A stretch of 64,000 nt of DNA from Phaeodactylum tricornutum CCAP 1055/1 (taxonomy: Eukaryota; Bacillariophyta; Bacillariophyceae; Surirellales; Neidiaceae). Below the pieces are notes generated by a model that was not told the origin of the DNA, did not search any database, and saw nothing but the letters and a program-made list of their open reading frames with translations. Position 1 is the stretch's first letter. Every line of letters starts with the position of its first letter. Below, in pieces: positions 21,536-32,200 of this stretch. A program made the translations under genes and the position numbers. The stretch is from contig NC_011671.1 of the NCBI RefSeq assembly GCF_000150955.2, positions 372,001-436,000 of the forward strand, written 5' to 3'.

Positions 21536-23643
21536 AAAAGCACTTCCCTCTTTTGGCAGACGATGCAATTTTGCCACACCATGGACAGCAAGCGAGTTAC
21601 AAACAGAAGTACAGGAAAAAACAATGCAACTGCCCAGCGGAGGACACGAACTGGGCCTCTTTGCACTATAGACATCAGCAATCGAGCCACTAGGTGGCTT
21701 GCCCCCTCGACTTTTGGGTTAACAAGGAGCTGGAGAGCCATTCCAGGCGCAATCCATCTCTGAAAAAGTGGTTTTGGCTTAAGAACTCCTGTAAGCTCGT
21801 CAAAGTCTCCAGTGAAAAAGGTAACAAACACATCCATGAAGCAAATAAAGCCCACAAAAGCGAAGAACCTGTGAATGCCGAATTCGAGCACCTGAATGTA
21901 TATAGTTTGTAGCCTCTCGTAGTACTCCGAACAATACCAAGGCAGGGAGTCTTGGGCGGCATGACGATGCTTTCTCTTCAAGTATATGATTTTGCGTTGG
22001 ATGGCTCGTAAGATGAGTGGTCCCGACAGGACACTATTTTCTACAGCACAGACTTCTTGTTCCCGAAGAGGCACTGGGATGAGCCACATGCCAAGAACGC
22101 GTTCGAGTTGAAGCAATTGGCCAGTCCTGGGATTTCTATATGTTAGCAGCATAGGTTTCAGCGCTAGCTGTGAAATGTCGAAGAGTACAGCTAGGACAAA
22201 TAAAAACTTCCAAGTCACCGAAAACGTTGTGTTGGGCCTCAAAATAAGTTTTTCGTTCAACAAGTATCTCGTCTCCGCCTTTAGCTCTTCTTGAAGCTTG
22301 TACATTTTCAATCTCTCCCTTTGTTCCATTCGTTGAAGCGATTTGCGTTCCATTGCCCGAAGCCGTTTCAATTCATCCTTCTTCCGCAAAATTTGAGTTT
22401 TCCCCCTTGCCAATATCATTCGGAATTGCTTCTGAAGTTTCACTGCAGCAATATACTCGCTCTGGCCACGCAACAGCTTAAAGGCTCTCATGGACTTTCG
22501 GCTTCGATGCGATCTGAATGTCTTTTGAATAATCAGAGCACAGTGCTCTCGAAGCGCGTCAGGCTGAAGTTTTCCCAAAACTCTCATTCTCACTCGTTTC
22601 GCATGCGTTGCCTTGCGGTATTGTTTGAATCGAATATAAAGATCACTTAAGTTTGTTTTCAATTTGCCGATGGCACCAATCAAGGGAGCGAGATACTTTG
22701 CCCATCGAACCAATTTCAGAATCATTCGCACCCTACGACCGAAGACGAAGGGGTGACGGAATGCCTTGAAAATCAATAAACGACAATAGTATTTGGCCGC
22801 GTCAATTCCACGCCTCTTAAAATGGTAGCCAGTCCGTCTTGACAGCGTTATGAGAAGATGCTTTAGCACTGCGAAACCCAAGCTAACATTGGCGTATTTC
22901 GTAAAGGAATCATACTCGTCTGGAACATCGTCTTTGTCCGTCCGATGCACAATTTGAATAATTTGGTCTTCGCAACAAGGGTCGCTGAGCCAAGTCATGG
23001 CACTATAGGCAAAGACAAAAAACCCAACGGGAAGAAGAAGGAGTTGTACGGAAATTGCCTTGTAGTAGACTACCAAAGGCAGTTTCCAGAAATTCGTCTT
23101 GCTGTTTTCGTTGTGTGTCTCCCCTAGCAGGTGGGCGCGATCAATTGTTCGGAAAGCCTCGTTCTTGCGCCGCTTAGCCTCTACAAAGGAGTCGACGAAC
23201 CACATCAAAGAAAAGGCTATTCCAAAGGCAAACGAGTTCTCTTGGAGAAATTCCACCACTTTGTCAGTAGTTCTGTTTCGAGGTAGTATTTCCATCGAAT
23301 TCTTGGTTTCCCTTTCCTCGCGCAGGACTGAATTAGACAGGAGTCGCCTCACCATCGCAGCAGAAAAATCTAGAAGAGCCGCAATGCCGAGACAAGCAGA
23401 CCAAGCTCTAACAATCATAGATGCCTCTATTCCCTCGAGGTCACGATGTAGATCTCGAAAATTGAAAGGCTCATCATGTTCACTCGAAACTGGTTCTCTT
23501 ACTGTCGGCGACGCCAAAGCGAGTAGGGGTACCGGGCCGAGCGACGATTCGTATTTCGTATTCGGGTTTCCCGATACAAATCCCGAAATGAGTGGATTAG
23601 ATACCGCACTGTCATATTTCGTCGAACCCATCATATCGAACAC
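21532..23643 (-). CDS. Multi-pass membrane protein with two IQ motifs, possibly channel-related
   Basis: Intronless, 703 residues. Hydrophobic stretches are near 82-98, 135-152, 196-217, 476-493, 588-610 and 668-690. A basic central region contains two IQ-type calmodulin-binding motifs (ALIIQKTFRSHRSRK at about 369-383 and AVKLQKQFRMILARGK at about 400-415), followed by a charged coiled-coil-like segment to about residue 460. After that, FVTFFTGDFDELTG and KPLFQRWIAPG resemble the segment after S2 in cyclic-nucleotide-gated and related cation channels. No selectivity filter or S4 is evident, so the channel idea is weak. Calmodulin binding is likely from the motifs. The start could also be Met4 or Met5. 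The gene ends four bases inside the convergent helicase gene. Confidence 0.7.
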   Translation of the reverse strand: MFDMMGSTKYDSAVSNPLISGFVSGNPNTKYESSLGPVPLLALASPTVREPVSSEHDEPFNFRDLHRDLEGIEASMIVRAWSACLGIAALLDFSAAMVRRLLSNSVLREERETKNSMEILPRNRTTDKVVEFLQENSFAFGIAFSLMWFVDSFVEAKRRKNEAFRTIDRAHLLGETHNENSKTNFWKLPLVVYYKAISVQLLLLPVGFFVFAYSAMTWLSDPCCEDQIIQIVHRTDKDDVPDEYDSFTKYANVSLGFAVLKHLLITLSRRTGYHFKRRGIDAAKYYCRLLIFKAFRHPFVFGRRVRMILKLVRWAKYLAPLIGAIGKLKTNLSDLYIRFKQYRKATHAKRVRMRVLGKLQPDALREHCALIIQKTFRSHRSRKSMRAFKLLRGQSEYIAAVKLQKQFRMILARGKTQILRKKDELKRLRAMERKSLQRMEQRERLKMYKLQEELKAETRYLLNEKLILRPNTTFSVTWKFLFVLAVLFDISQLALKPMLLTYRNPRTGQLLQLERVLGMWLIPVPLREQEVCAVENSVLSGPLILRAIQRKIIYLKRKHRHAAQDSLPWYCSEYYERLQTIYIQVLEFGIHRFFAFVGFICFMDVFVTFFTGDFDELTGVLKPKPLFQRWIAPGMALQLLVNPKVEGASHLVARLLMSIVQRGPVRVLRWAVALFFPVLLFVTRLLSMVWQNCIVCQKREVLF

Positions 23644-24149
23644 GGTAGCGGGGCCGACTTGCGTCTACCTACTCAAGTACTCTGCTCCCGCTACGAGTAT
23701 GAAAATCACGGCATTCCAATTTCCTCAGATACAGAGTTCCAATAGTCAGTAATGGAGTGATCCCTTGTCATCCTCTCTCTCGACACGCCGACATTAATAT
23801 TGAAAATCTGTTAGGAAACTTCTTGGAACTATCTCATAATTTGGGAGAGAGTTGTTTCAAATATTAAAGTTTAAATATATTTCAGGGTTTTTTAGAAATC
23901 ACACATACTGGGAAAAGTCTGCGAGATCCGCATACTGGTAACCCGACTTTCCATGTTCCACGGAATATACCTGAAAGCAAGTAGAGGAAGTAAACATGCA
24001 TCTACCGAAGTCGGGTGATGGTCTTGTGCTAATATCGCCCACCATCAATCGATCGTCAAGCAAACCACTGATTCTGCTCGCTTTCTACATTCCGTCACGT
24101 AATTCAAGCGCCCTGATCTTAGTGGCATCTCGGACGCTCTTTCACGGAG
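23644..24149. promoter_or_regulatory. Shared upstream region, no gene seen
   Basis: 506 bases between divergent genes. The middle (23800-23900) is AT-rich with AAATATTAAAGTTTAAATAT-like runs. Nothing else is recognisable. Confidence 0.4.
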
Positions 24150-24980
24150 ATGGGAAATTCTCAGCCGCAAAACAAAACCGGAAAAAAGGCGACCATAAAA
24201 AAACTTGAAAACGCTGAGAAGCTTGGTATATTGTCTTTGAGCGAGCACAGCCTCGAGCATGTTCCAGAGCAGGTATTCTCGTCAGAGCTAAGTAAATTGC
24301 GGACGCTTGACCTTTCCAAGAACAGCCTCACCAGATTGGGGAGGATCGATAAGCTCAGGGAGCTCAAGTCGCTAAATGTTGAGCAAAACCATCTACCCAG
24401 TGGATCTTTGGATCCGATCGTTTCGTGCTCGAAGCTGCAGAATTTAGTTGCTGGAGGAAACAAACTCGGTCAGTCTACCACAGGAAATTCAGAAAATTCG
24501 ATTTCTGCTCTGCCTGAATCCATTAGGCAGCTCAATTTGTCGTCAAACTTTCTTTCAAACGTCCCTAAAGCAATACACTCGCCCCCACTTCTCAAACTCG
24601 AGAAACTCGACCTTTCCAAAAACAGGCTTACCTCTCTTCCGATCGAATTATCTTACCTTTGTAATCTTCAAGATCTTAATTTGGACGACAATGAGATCGT
24701 TAGACTCTCAGAGGATTTTGGTCGGCTTCGGACTTTGAAAGCCCTTTCACTCCGCAATAACAAACTGACGGTTGTATCAACGATTTTTTCGGACAAGAAT
24801 CCACAGCCGCTACCGAAATCTCTGTTCGAAAATACACTACTTATTGATCTGAATCTTCACGGGAACAAATTGACTAACACACAGCTAAATGAATTTGAAG
24901 GCTTCAAAGCCTTTTTAGATCGTCGGCAAAAGGTGAAGTCGAAAACGATGTCGAATCTTAGCGTGTGCGGCCTAAATTAA
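24150..24980 (+). CDS. Leucine-rich repeat protein, LRRC57-like
   Basis: Intronless, 276 residues. It starts MGNSQPQNKTGKK, with Gly2 and Ser/Thr-type context expected for N-myristoylation, as in animal LRRC57 (MGNS). About eight to nine leucine-rich repeats follow, with cores such as LRTLDLSKNSLTRL, LEKLDLSKNRLTSLP, LQDLNLDDNEIVRL and LKALSLRNNKLTVV. The end, LNEFEGFKAFLDRR, matches the family tail in which an acidic EGY/EGF motif precedes a basic stretch. LRRC57-type proteins are conserved in eukaryotes, probably as membrane-anchored scaffolds, but have no assigned biochemical role. Length agrees with the family (about 240) plus one repeat's worth of linker. Confidence 0.82.
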   Translation: MGNSQPQNKTGKKATIKKLENAEKLGILSLSEHSLEHVPEQVFSSELSKLRTLDLSKNSLTRLGRIDKLRELKSLNVEQNHLPSGSLDPIVSCSKLQNLVAGGNKLGQSTTGNSENSISALPESIRQLNLSSNFLSNVPKAIHSPPLLKLEKLDLSKNRLTSLPIELSYLCNLQDLNLDDNEIVRLSEDFGRLRTLKALSLRNNKLTVVSTIFSDKNPQPLPKSLFENTLLIDLNLHGNKLTNTQLNEFEGFKAFLDRRQKVKSKTMSNLSVCGLN

Positions 24981-25028
24981 CTTTTCACTTATTTGCCTTG
25001 CCTTTAGATAGATATCGGTATTATCAGA

Positions 25029-25400
25029 TTAACATCTACCAGCGGACAGAATAGGATTACAAACTCCTTCGCCGTAGTCAGTTAGAGAAGGAAGGACAAC
25101 TCCAACTAGTAAGAGGGACACCATGACGAGGATAAAGGATCCCGCGATGATTTTGGAAATTAACGGATCTGTGTTAATGGTCAGTGCTACATCCAGATCG
25201 TATTCGTCTTCTCCTTCGCCGATTCCTAGCTGATCTCGGCGCTTCTTTGAAATCTTTTCCTTGAGCACAAGCAAATTCGGCGAGGCAAATCTCCTATGCT
25301 TCTGGACTCTGAAGCTGGTCTGAGCTGTCATACCTGATGACAGAAAGCCGGCTGCAGCTACAAATGAGGACAAGGGAACTGCAAAAGTAATGATCTTCAT
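25029..25400 (-). CDS. Small plastid-type membrane protein of unknown function
   Basis: I start at 25400 (MKIITFAVPLSSFVAAAGF), giving 123 residues; the frame is open 18 codons further upstream. The first 25 residues form a signal peptide with a possible AAAGF-type plastid cleavage site followed by a Ser/Arg-rich stretch. The mature part is acidic (GEGEDEYDLDVAL), then has one transmembrane segment (IIAGSFILVMVSLLLVGVVLP) and a short tail with two cysteines. No family was recognised. Thylakoid or plastid envelope location is inferred from the leader. TTACAGTCA occurs 72 bases before this start. Confidence 0.6.
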   Translation of the reverse strand: MKIITFAVPLSSFVAAAGFLSSGMTAQTSFRVQKHRRFASPNLLVLKEKISKKRRDQLGIGEGEDEYDLDVALTINTDPLISKIIAGSFILVMVSLLLVGVVLPSLTDYGEGVCNPILSAGRC

Positions 25401-26012
25401 TTTGCCGTATGCAATAGTACACAGTAATGCGCTCGAGTCCCGTGGTTTTTCCATAAGCCGGGCATCTGCGTTTACAGTCAGTTGCCTTGGTCATCTTGAA
25501 CCGTAAAGAGTGATCAAATTTTTGCTCTGCTCCGTCACTCGAGTGACGATTTAGTCATGTCAGTAACAGACGGTTACTTTCAAATAAGTCTCCTACGACA
25601 CCACATGTGACAATACTTTTTTTAAATTTCTGCGCATATGTGAAACATGTGGCAGCGAATTTCCCAGATACATTACATTAACGCCGCCCAGTTCCCCCTC
25701 GCGATCACTCTCTGCATCGACAATCGCCTGTTGGCTAGCTTCCCAGTGAAGAGACTTGTTTCCGCACGAATTTGGCGTGATCAAGCTACATTTGGTGGGA
25801 TATACAGAGACCGGTGAAATACATAGCGGAATTGTGGCATAACCTCGTGAGTCCTTGTTTCGTCCGTCGGCTAGGGACAGCACAAGGTTCTGTAAACCAG
25901 GTGCGCGGCGTGAACTGTTTTGCATAGAATAGCGTCTCAAATCTTACAAGACTTCTTGAATTAGCGTGCATTGCAAAGGTGACCAAATATTTTATTGGAT
26001 TAGAGCGGGACC
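25401..26012. promoter_or_regulatory. Shared upstream region of two divergent genes
   Basis: 612 bases. A 115-codon frame on the minus strand (25593-25940) shows no domain or diatom-like leader and was not accepted. TTACAGTCA stands at 25472-25480. Confidence 0.4.
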
Positions 26013-26474
26013 ATGAATCTCAGCCAAGGCGAGATTGATGATCTTCGTGATGCATTCCGTCTATTCGACAAGGAAAACACTCAGTCGATTCTTCTCAAGG
26101 ATGTTCGTGATGCATTGCGATCAATTGCTAGTGAAGTAGATCAATCCAAAAAGGGAAACTCCAATTTGCAACGCCTACTTTATAACTCTAGCAGCTTCCC
26201 GGAAGACAAAACTCTTACCATGGACGAGTTTGTTGAGCTAGTCACAAAACCTGATCCGAATGATCGCCGCAGCGAGATCCAAAAAGTCTTTGATCTTTTC
26301 GATGAAGGAAGAAAGGGACACATAAACGTGCAAGATTTGCGAAATGCTTCCACTGGTCTGGGAGAAGCTATGGAAGAAGATGAACTCCATGAAATGATTG
26401 AACGCACGTCATCCGACGGAAGAGTATACTTGGAAGACTTTGAGCGCATCATGGCCAAAAAACTGTTTTCTTAG
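26013..26474 (+). CDS. EF-hand protein, centrin/calmodulin-like
   Basis: Intronless, 153 residues. The layout is four EF-hand helices-loop-helix units as in centrin and calmodulin: LRDAFRLFDKENTQSILLKD (unit 1), a unit around KTLTMDEFVELV, IQKVFDLFDEGRKGHINVQD (unit 3) and a unit around SSDGRVYLEDFERIM. Spacing and the LRNASTGLGEAMEEDELHEM linker are closest to centrin. The loops are degenerate: the third has Asp at position 1 but Glu-Gly-Arg-Lys-Gly where acidic ligands are expected, and the fourth is short. Calcium binding is therefore doubtful or weak. It may work as a structural protein of basal-body or nuclear-export type complexes; that is inference. Confidence 0.75.
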   Translation: MNLSQGEIDDLRDAFRLFDKENTQSILLKDVRDALRSIASEVDQSKKGNSNLQRLLYNSSSFPEDKTLTMDEFVELVTKPDPNDRRSEIQKVFDLFDEGRKGHINVQDLRNASTGLGEAMEEDELHEMIERTSSDGRVYLEDFERIMAKKLFS

Positions 26475-26525
26475 AAAAAGTATAGGTTTACTTTTTGGTT
26501 TTGCGTCAATTTAGTACTCTCACTG

Positions 26526-27230
26526 TCAGCTGATTTGCTTTAGACATGGAAACTCTTCCACCATGGTCAGAATCAGAACCCTTGGTGCGTAGGCAAACAT
26601 GGTGGCAGGATAAACCGCACTTCCCCAAACAGGATGTGTAAGAATCTTACAAAACCCTGCATTGTAGGCTCTGTAGCCCAGACAGCACTCCATTCCATCA
26701 ACCTCAGAATACACCTTGTTACAATTCATGGTCAGCATCGGCAGTCCAGAGCAAGGATCGATAAAATCCGACCAGTACCCGGCATCGCGGATTTTCTGAC
26801 ACAGCATTCGAGCAAACTCCATAAATGAGTTCAAAAGGCGATCTTTTTCGGCTTCAATGTGTTCTCCAATTCCAACAAGATCCTCGAGTGCCCGCTGATT
26901 TGTGGGAATGGCCAGAAACTCGGCTGTACTATCGGCTATGGTTTCTAAGTTGAGATTCCGATCGTCGAACACATGTTTAAATTCGCGTTCGAGTGGCTTG
27001 GGTAAGGTGTGAACGGAAAGTTCTACGCCGTCGCTGCTGTTTTCGTCTTTGAGTAGGATCTTCGGTCCCCACAAGTTGGATGCGGTTTGCCCGTAAGACA
27101 TGATTCCTACAACTATGTCCGAATGTATCACTGCCGGTGAATCCATCAGAATGAATTTTCTCGTTGTTTTCGGCTCAGAAAGGCAAAACTTGTTAACAAA
27201 GAGTCGATGCCTGATTGTGAATCCTGGCAT
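26526..27230 (-). CDS. MMADHC: Vitamin B12 trafficking protein, MMADHC (cblD)-like
   Basis: Intronless, 234 residues; Met29 is an alternative start. The C-terminal half matches the MMADHC domain: a helix ending ICxxIRDAGYWSDFIDPCSGLP (residues about 142-163), then YSEVDGMECCLGYRAYN and GFCKILTHPVWGSAVYP. Human MMADHC has the same order, with GYWADFIDPSSG and the GCCKV-x-H-x-x-WGTHV segment. The protein takes cobalamin from MMACHC and distributes it to methionine synthase and methylmalonyl-CoA mutase. The human protein is longer at the N terminus (about 296 residues), and no obvious mitochondrial leader is seen here. Most of the conserved sites for interaction cannot be judged by eye. Confidence 0.78.
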   Translation of the reverse strand: MPGFTIRHRLFVNKFCLSEPKTTRKFILMDSPAVIHSDIVVGIMSYGQTASNLWGPKILLKDENSSDGVELSVHTLPKPLEREFKHVFDDRNLNLETIADSTAEFLAIPTNQRALEDLVGIGEHIEAEKDRLLNSFMEFARMLCQKIRDAGYWSDFIDPCSGLPMLTMNCNKVYSEVDGMECCLGYRAYNAGFCKILTHPVWGSAVYPATMFAYAPRVLILTMVEEFPCLKQIS

Positions 27231-27612
27231 TGTTCAGCGGCAAATAGGGTAGGGTCACCTTGCGATCAAATTTACGTTAGAACGAGGAATTCGTGGACGC
27301 GCGCGTTCAGATTTGGGTAGAACGCCAACACACAGATTTCAGTCAGCTGCATACGGAATTACAGTTGGTCCTACATAAATTGCATCTATGAAACAGCATC
27401 ATTGATAAACCGGGATAGTTGCAACTAGCTCTCAGATGTAATGTGCCCTAGAGAGCGCAGTAGGAAATCATGCGGACGATGAACACTTTTACTGACTGTG
27501 AATTATCACGTGGGTTTAGATGTACCGTAAGCTCCAAGTAATGTGGACTACAGAAAGTTGTGACTTTTTGCAATACAAGTAATTTGTATTTTCTAATAAC
27601 TGCTCTTTACAC
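27231..27612. other. Intergenic, no gene seen
   Basis: 382 bases between two minus-strand genes. TGACTGTGA (TCACAGTCA on the minus strand) lies at 27493-27501, about 260 bases before the MMADHC-like start codon. Confidence 0.4.
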
Positions 27613-27852
27613 TTAACGCGGAGGATTCTCCTTGTAGTACTCTTCAATGGCTTTAATCTGCTCGTCACCAACGAAGTACTTAAAGCCAAAACTGGCAGCC
27701 AAGGCCAAAGCGACACCGTGTGCTGCTGCCATGGAAAACCCTTGGAGCGGAGGTGCTCGGCCGTACATTTTCAGTATACCATTAGGCACACGCTTGACTG
27801 GTCCGGGGCCGTACAAATAGGGGTTCTGGTTGATGATGCGTTCTCCGGCCAT
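27613..27852 (-). CDS. Small single-pass protein, probably a mitochondrial respiratory-complex subunit
   Basis: 79 residues from MAGERIINQNPYLYGPGP; the frame is open ten codons upstream to another Met at 27882. After a polar, Pro/Gly-rich N terminus, a transmembrane segment (MAAAHGVALALAASFGFKYF) is followed by GDEQIKAIEEYYKENPPR. One membrane span followed by a basic-acidic tail with a YY/FY motif is like cytochrome c oxidase subunit 6C and similar small subunits of the inner membrane. The similarity is faint, so the subunit identity is not claimed. It is divergent from the SDHC gene, which adds some support for a respiratory role. Confidence 0.6.
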   Translation of the reverse strand: MAGERIINQNPYLYGPGPVKRVPNGILKMYGRAPPLQGFSMAAAHGVALALAASFGFKYFVGDEQIKAIEEYYKENPPR

Positions 27853-28466
27853 GGTCAAAAAAGACGATATAAAAAACTGCAAAACGTTACAGGAAGGATG
27901 GGGTTGAGATTGACTCGTTCGACTAATCCAAGCACAAGCCGTGCCATGAGGATCGGTCGGTTTCGGTTCTACAAGACCATCGAAACACCATTTTACGCCG
28001 ATTTACAATGGACTCATATGATAAACACTTTTCCAGTAGTAGCAAGCGCGAAAGATGAAAGAAAACGCTACACAAAAAGTTTGAAATCCTTACAATTGGT
28101 TCTCGTGACAAACAACACAGCGCCTTCTTTTGAGACAAATCAACAGAGGCGGTGGTGACAAACGTTGAATTCCCGTAGGACAGCTACGAAATCGAATGAA
28201 TTTTCTCGACCAATCAAAACACGATCTTCGATATCGATACGAACTCACAGTCAGTTGACAGAAGGATAGACGCTGCTTCGACTTCTACTATCGATTCATG
28301 CACGATCACAGCATCATACAGATAGACCCCCCAAAATTGGTTTGCTCCACCCGCCGAACTTCCTGTTGAGGCTCAAATCACAGAACGCAAAAGGGAGCAT
28401 CGACCAAACAGCGCACTCAAAAATTCGATTCAACTGTTCTCTTAGGAGATACGATCTTTTTCCGCA
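27853..28466. promoter_or_regulatory. Shared upstream region of a small respiratory-type gene and SDHC
   Basis: 614 bases. TCACAGTCA lies at 28245-28253, 214 bases before the SDHC start codon and in its orientation. Frames in this stretch have no recognisable features. Confidence 0.45.
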
Positions 28467-29200
28467 ATGTCTTTGAACGTCCTTTTGAAGCAATCATTCC
28501 AGAGGGCCGCTCGTTTGCAAGCTACACGGTCCATGACAATCCTTTCTAAATCTAGTGGAGAAGAATACAAAAAGATGGTACGTTGATTTGCTTCGCTTTC
28601 TGATTCCGACAATTCTTTGAAATGCTTTGGTAAAAAATCAACAAAATGGACACCGGAGCATCCGGAAGCGAGAACAAAAAGAAGAGCATTCCAAAAGTCT
28701 TAGCGCCCTTGTTCGTGGCGAGCGTTTTTCGAGTGCACGCAATTGAACGCTATATCACTACTTCGATGGGCTTCACCGTTTTCTTACCCATTGTTCGTAT
28801 GCAAAAGAATTATACTAGCCGTATGAAGAATTCCGGACGACCCGTCAGCCCTCACGTTACCGTGTATAATTTCCCCATCGCCGCTGTCGCCAGTATTACA
28901 AATCGTGTTACTGGGTGCGTCCTATCGTTTGGCGCGCTGGGTCTCGGAGCCGCTGAGCTTTTAGGAGGTAGCGGAAGTGCCTTGTACATCATGCAATTCG
29001 TAGGATCTCAAGGCATGCTGATATCCGCTGGATCCAAGTTTGCCATCTCGTTCCCCATTGTTTATCATTATGGGGGAGGTTTGAGACACTTGATGTGGGA
29101 CCAATACCCCGAAATGCTGACAAATACGGATGTTGCGAAGAGTTCCTACCAGCTTTTCGCCGGTTCCGCCCTTATCAGCGGAGCCCTTATGTTTATGTAA
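28467..29200 (+). CDS. SDHC: Succinate dehydrogenase cytochrome b560 subunit
   Basis: Exons 28467-28577 and 28808-29200 with a 230-base intron; the total is 167 residues. The first exon codes for a mitochondrial presequence (SLNVLLKQSFQRAARLQATR). The second holds NSGRPVSPHVTVYNFP and SITNRVTGCVLSFG, the conserved start of SDHC, where the Ser/Arg of the RVTG helix shape the quinone site. Three transmembrane helices follow, and HYGGGLRHLMWD carries the conserved histidines, including the likely axial haem ligand. SDHC anchors complex II in the inner membrane and passes electrons to ubiquinone. The acceptor at 28807 gives the best frame; an alternative is 21 bases further on, which would also keep frame. 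Confidence 0.88.
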
Positions 29201-29292
29201 AAGAAAACGAGATATCTATTTTTACATGAATATCATTTGACAATTTCTAAAAGCAATTTACTCGATAGTCCTCTTTAGTCTTCAAGATTTAT

Positions 29293-32200
29293 CTATCCTG
29301 TCAAAGCTCCACCTCTTCTCATACCAATCACTGGCACTCGGCTTAGGCTTTCTTCCGTGGTTTCTGAGCCTTCCGGCAAGACAGTCTGACCAATGCACGT
29401 GTACAGCTCATTGTCTTCTACCCCAAGGCACTCCAATGTCATTTGAAGATCATGCGGAGTTATTGAGTCAACAACCGTGTGAAAGTCCGTCACGGACAAA
29501 GGTCCTTTGAGTGGAATCCGTTCCTCCTGAATACCAGACATGATGTGGGTCCAATAGGCCGACGTCCGTAACTCTCCGTCGTGTCGGTTTAAGACGACTC
29601 GCTTGGCCGATTCCACATTATCCGGGGTAATCGTGCTCGTCTTGCGTAAAGCGTGTATTGTTTCCTTGCATGCCTCGAGTGCTTGCTGCGCTTTTTCCTT
29701 AGAAGCAGTGACCGTGATAAGGAACCACCCTCCCAATAAACGTTCAAAACCAGAAAACGAGAAGTTGGCGTCGTATGTTAGCTGTTTGCGCTCACGCACT
29801 GTTGAAAACAACCGACGATTGACTATCTCGGAAAGGAGACTGAGGGCAGCATAGGCAAATAGAGGGTGCGATCGGCGCTTTCGCGCGACATCCGATGAGC
29901 GCTTGTCTCCCTGTAAAAGGAGTTCCGTAACAGTAGCACCATCCGCTAGGAATCCCCATGCATTGGGTGCGGTTCCCGCCACATACGCAACAGCACGGGG
30001 GTCCGAATCAGGCAATTGAAGTTCAATGTGTCCGCCTGGGATTTCCGTCGCCGGGACACGTCCAATATTGTACGGCAATGTCTTCGGGTCTTCCACCAGA
30101 AATTCCTTGTTAGCGTCCGCTGGGATCGTACCCACGTACTTGTAAAGCATTTCCAATATCTCGACTACGTCAAAGTCGCCCGCTACGGAAATCTCCACGT
30201 TCGAAGGCATCAGCTGAGACATGACTGCCTGTCTGGCTTCGTCAAGTGTTACAGAGTTGACCGAGTCAACGTCAATGGAGAGAAAACGATCGTCATTCTG
30301 TGTCATGGCCTCAGCCACACGCTCAGTACTCAATCCTTCAAGGTTTTTCTGGAGACTTTCGTGGGAGCTACGGAAACTCTGCTTGCTTCGGCCGAGCGCA
30401 TCCTCTTCCCACTTAAAACCGATCATTATCTCACGCAATATCTGCATCACCGACTCAGTTCCGGTAATACCGAGTTGAACATCATCACCGAAACCAACAT
30501 TACCAACATTCGTTGTCGGGAACACAAAATCAAACGTCAAGGCTTCTTCGTTGCAGTTGATTTCGACCATAAGCAAATGATCGACACAGAACAATTCGAC
30601 CTGTTCTCGAGTCCAAGGACCAAAGGCCCCACCTTCTTGCATTGTTCGCGCACCGACTGCCATGGAGCCCTTTTTGAATCCAAGACGCTTCTCTGCATCC
30701 CGCCCACCTGGAGCCACTAAACGCAAGTGACCACGCTGTGATTCGGCCTGGTTCTGAGCGACCCCAACCCGGATTCCGTTGGTAAAACGTCGGAGGGTAA
30801 TTGGACGGGTCAACGAGTCGGCTGCAGTGTCTGGGGTACCGTCAGTGAACTTGCCGCCTTTCCATTCGGGCTGGTTTTCTGCAATCGCCTTCGCTAGTTC
30901 TTCTTCAGGAATGAGCGTATGAGGGACGACTACGTCTTCTTCTGGTTCGACTTCAATCTGACAAGCTTCATATATGGCCTGTACCAAACTGTCTTCGTCG
31001 CAGAAACCAGGGTCACCTTCCTTGGGACCCTTCGGTGTACATGCAATAGCAATAATTGGTCCTTCCGACGCCTCGGCCCCGTCATGAATACTAGAAACGT
31101 GCGAGCACAATTCCGCTGCAGCTTCATTGACATCCTCTAGGGTCATAGTGGACAAGGCTTTGGCCGTCATGTGATATGACTGCATTGGCGACATGAAGGT
31201 GTGCCCGTTAGCCACAGTTTCCATCAAATACGATAATTGGTCACCGTGGCTGATTCGATCACCTTGAGCGGCCAACTGTTCGGCGTCGGTCATCAATGAC
31301 GACGCGTAGCGTTCCATTTCTCCCGGTGTGACACCATACAAGCCCAACTTGCGGATTTCCGACACGGACTTCCCGATCGCATCTTTCCAACGAGCGGGTT
31401 CGGAGGTCAAATCCAAACTGCAAACAGCGCATCCTTCGCGAGCCGAATCGAGTTGATTAAATTCGACAAACGTAAAAGCCGGGTCGTCACTGCGTCCACC
31501 AACGTTCAAACGAATTTGCAAAGCGGCCAAAGCGACACGCCGTGCCATAGACCGTCGGAATCCATCCAAATCCACAATCTCCTCCACGGGTCGTTTAGCA
31601 AACAAGTGCAAGGAAAAGGCCTGCAGGAGTTCGTGTCGGAAGATATGCGGACGAATTTTTTTCCCCGGCGCAACTTCTTGCGTCTGCAACAAGTCTACCT
31701 TGTCGTCTAGTACATACGGACCTTGCAAATGCAAATCGTAATCAAGCTTTTCGAGTAGTTCCAAATCAACATTTCTGCCTTTTGGAACACACCAATCATG
31801 CCGGACTGGAGGATAGTGCCATGACTGTCCAGCCTTAATAGAACCGGCCACAACGGCATCCGCAAGTTTTGAAGCTTCGACCTTAAGTTCCGGAATTCTA
31901 ATCTCGGTAGCTTGCTGGTCCGCAGACAAGTGTCCAAACTTTTCGGCAATCACCTTTTCTGCCTCGCTAGGATCAATGTCCCCCACCAAATACAGTAAAA
32001 CATTGTCGGGGCGGTAATGCGTCCGATGCCAAGTACGCACATCATCTCCTTCCCAGGAGCGAATTAAGCTTTCCTTGCCAATGGGAAACCGTTTGGCGAG
32101 ACGATTTTCTCGATGAAGTGTAGACAAAATCTGGCACTCCACTCGGTATTCAATGGTGTTGACCATGGTCATCTCCGAAAGTACGGCCGCTCGTTCCTTC

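Noticed and set aside
25593-25940. 115-codon minus-strand frame between divergent genes
   Set aside because: No domain or targeting signal, and it lies in the region expected to hold two promoters.
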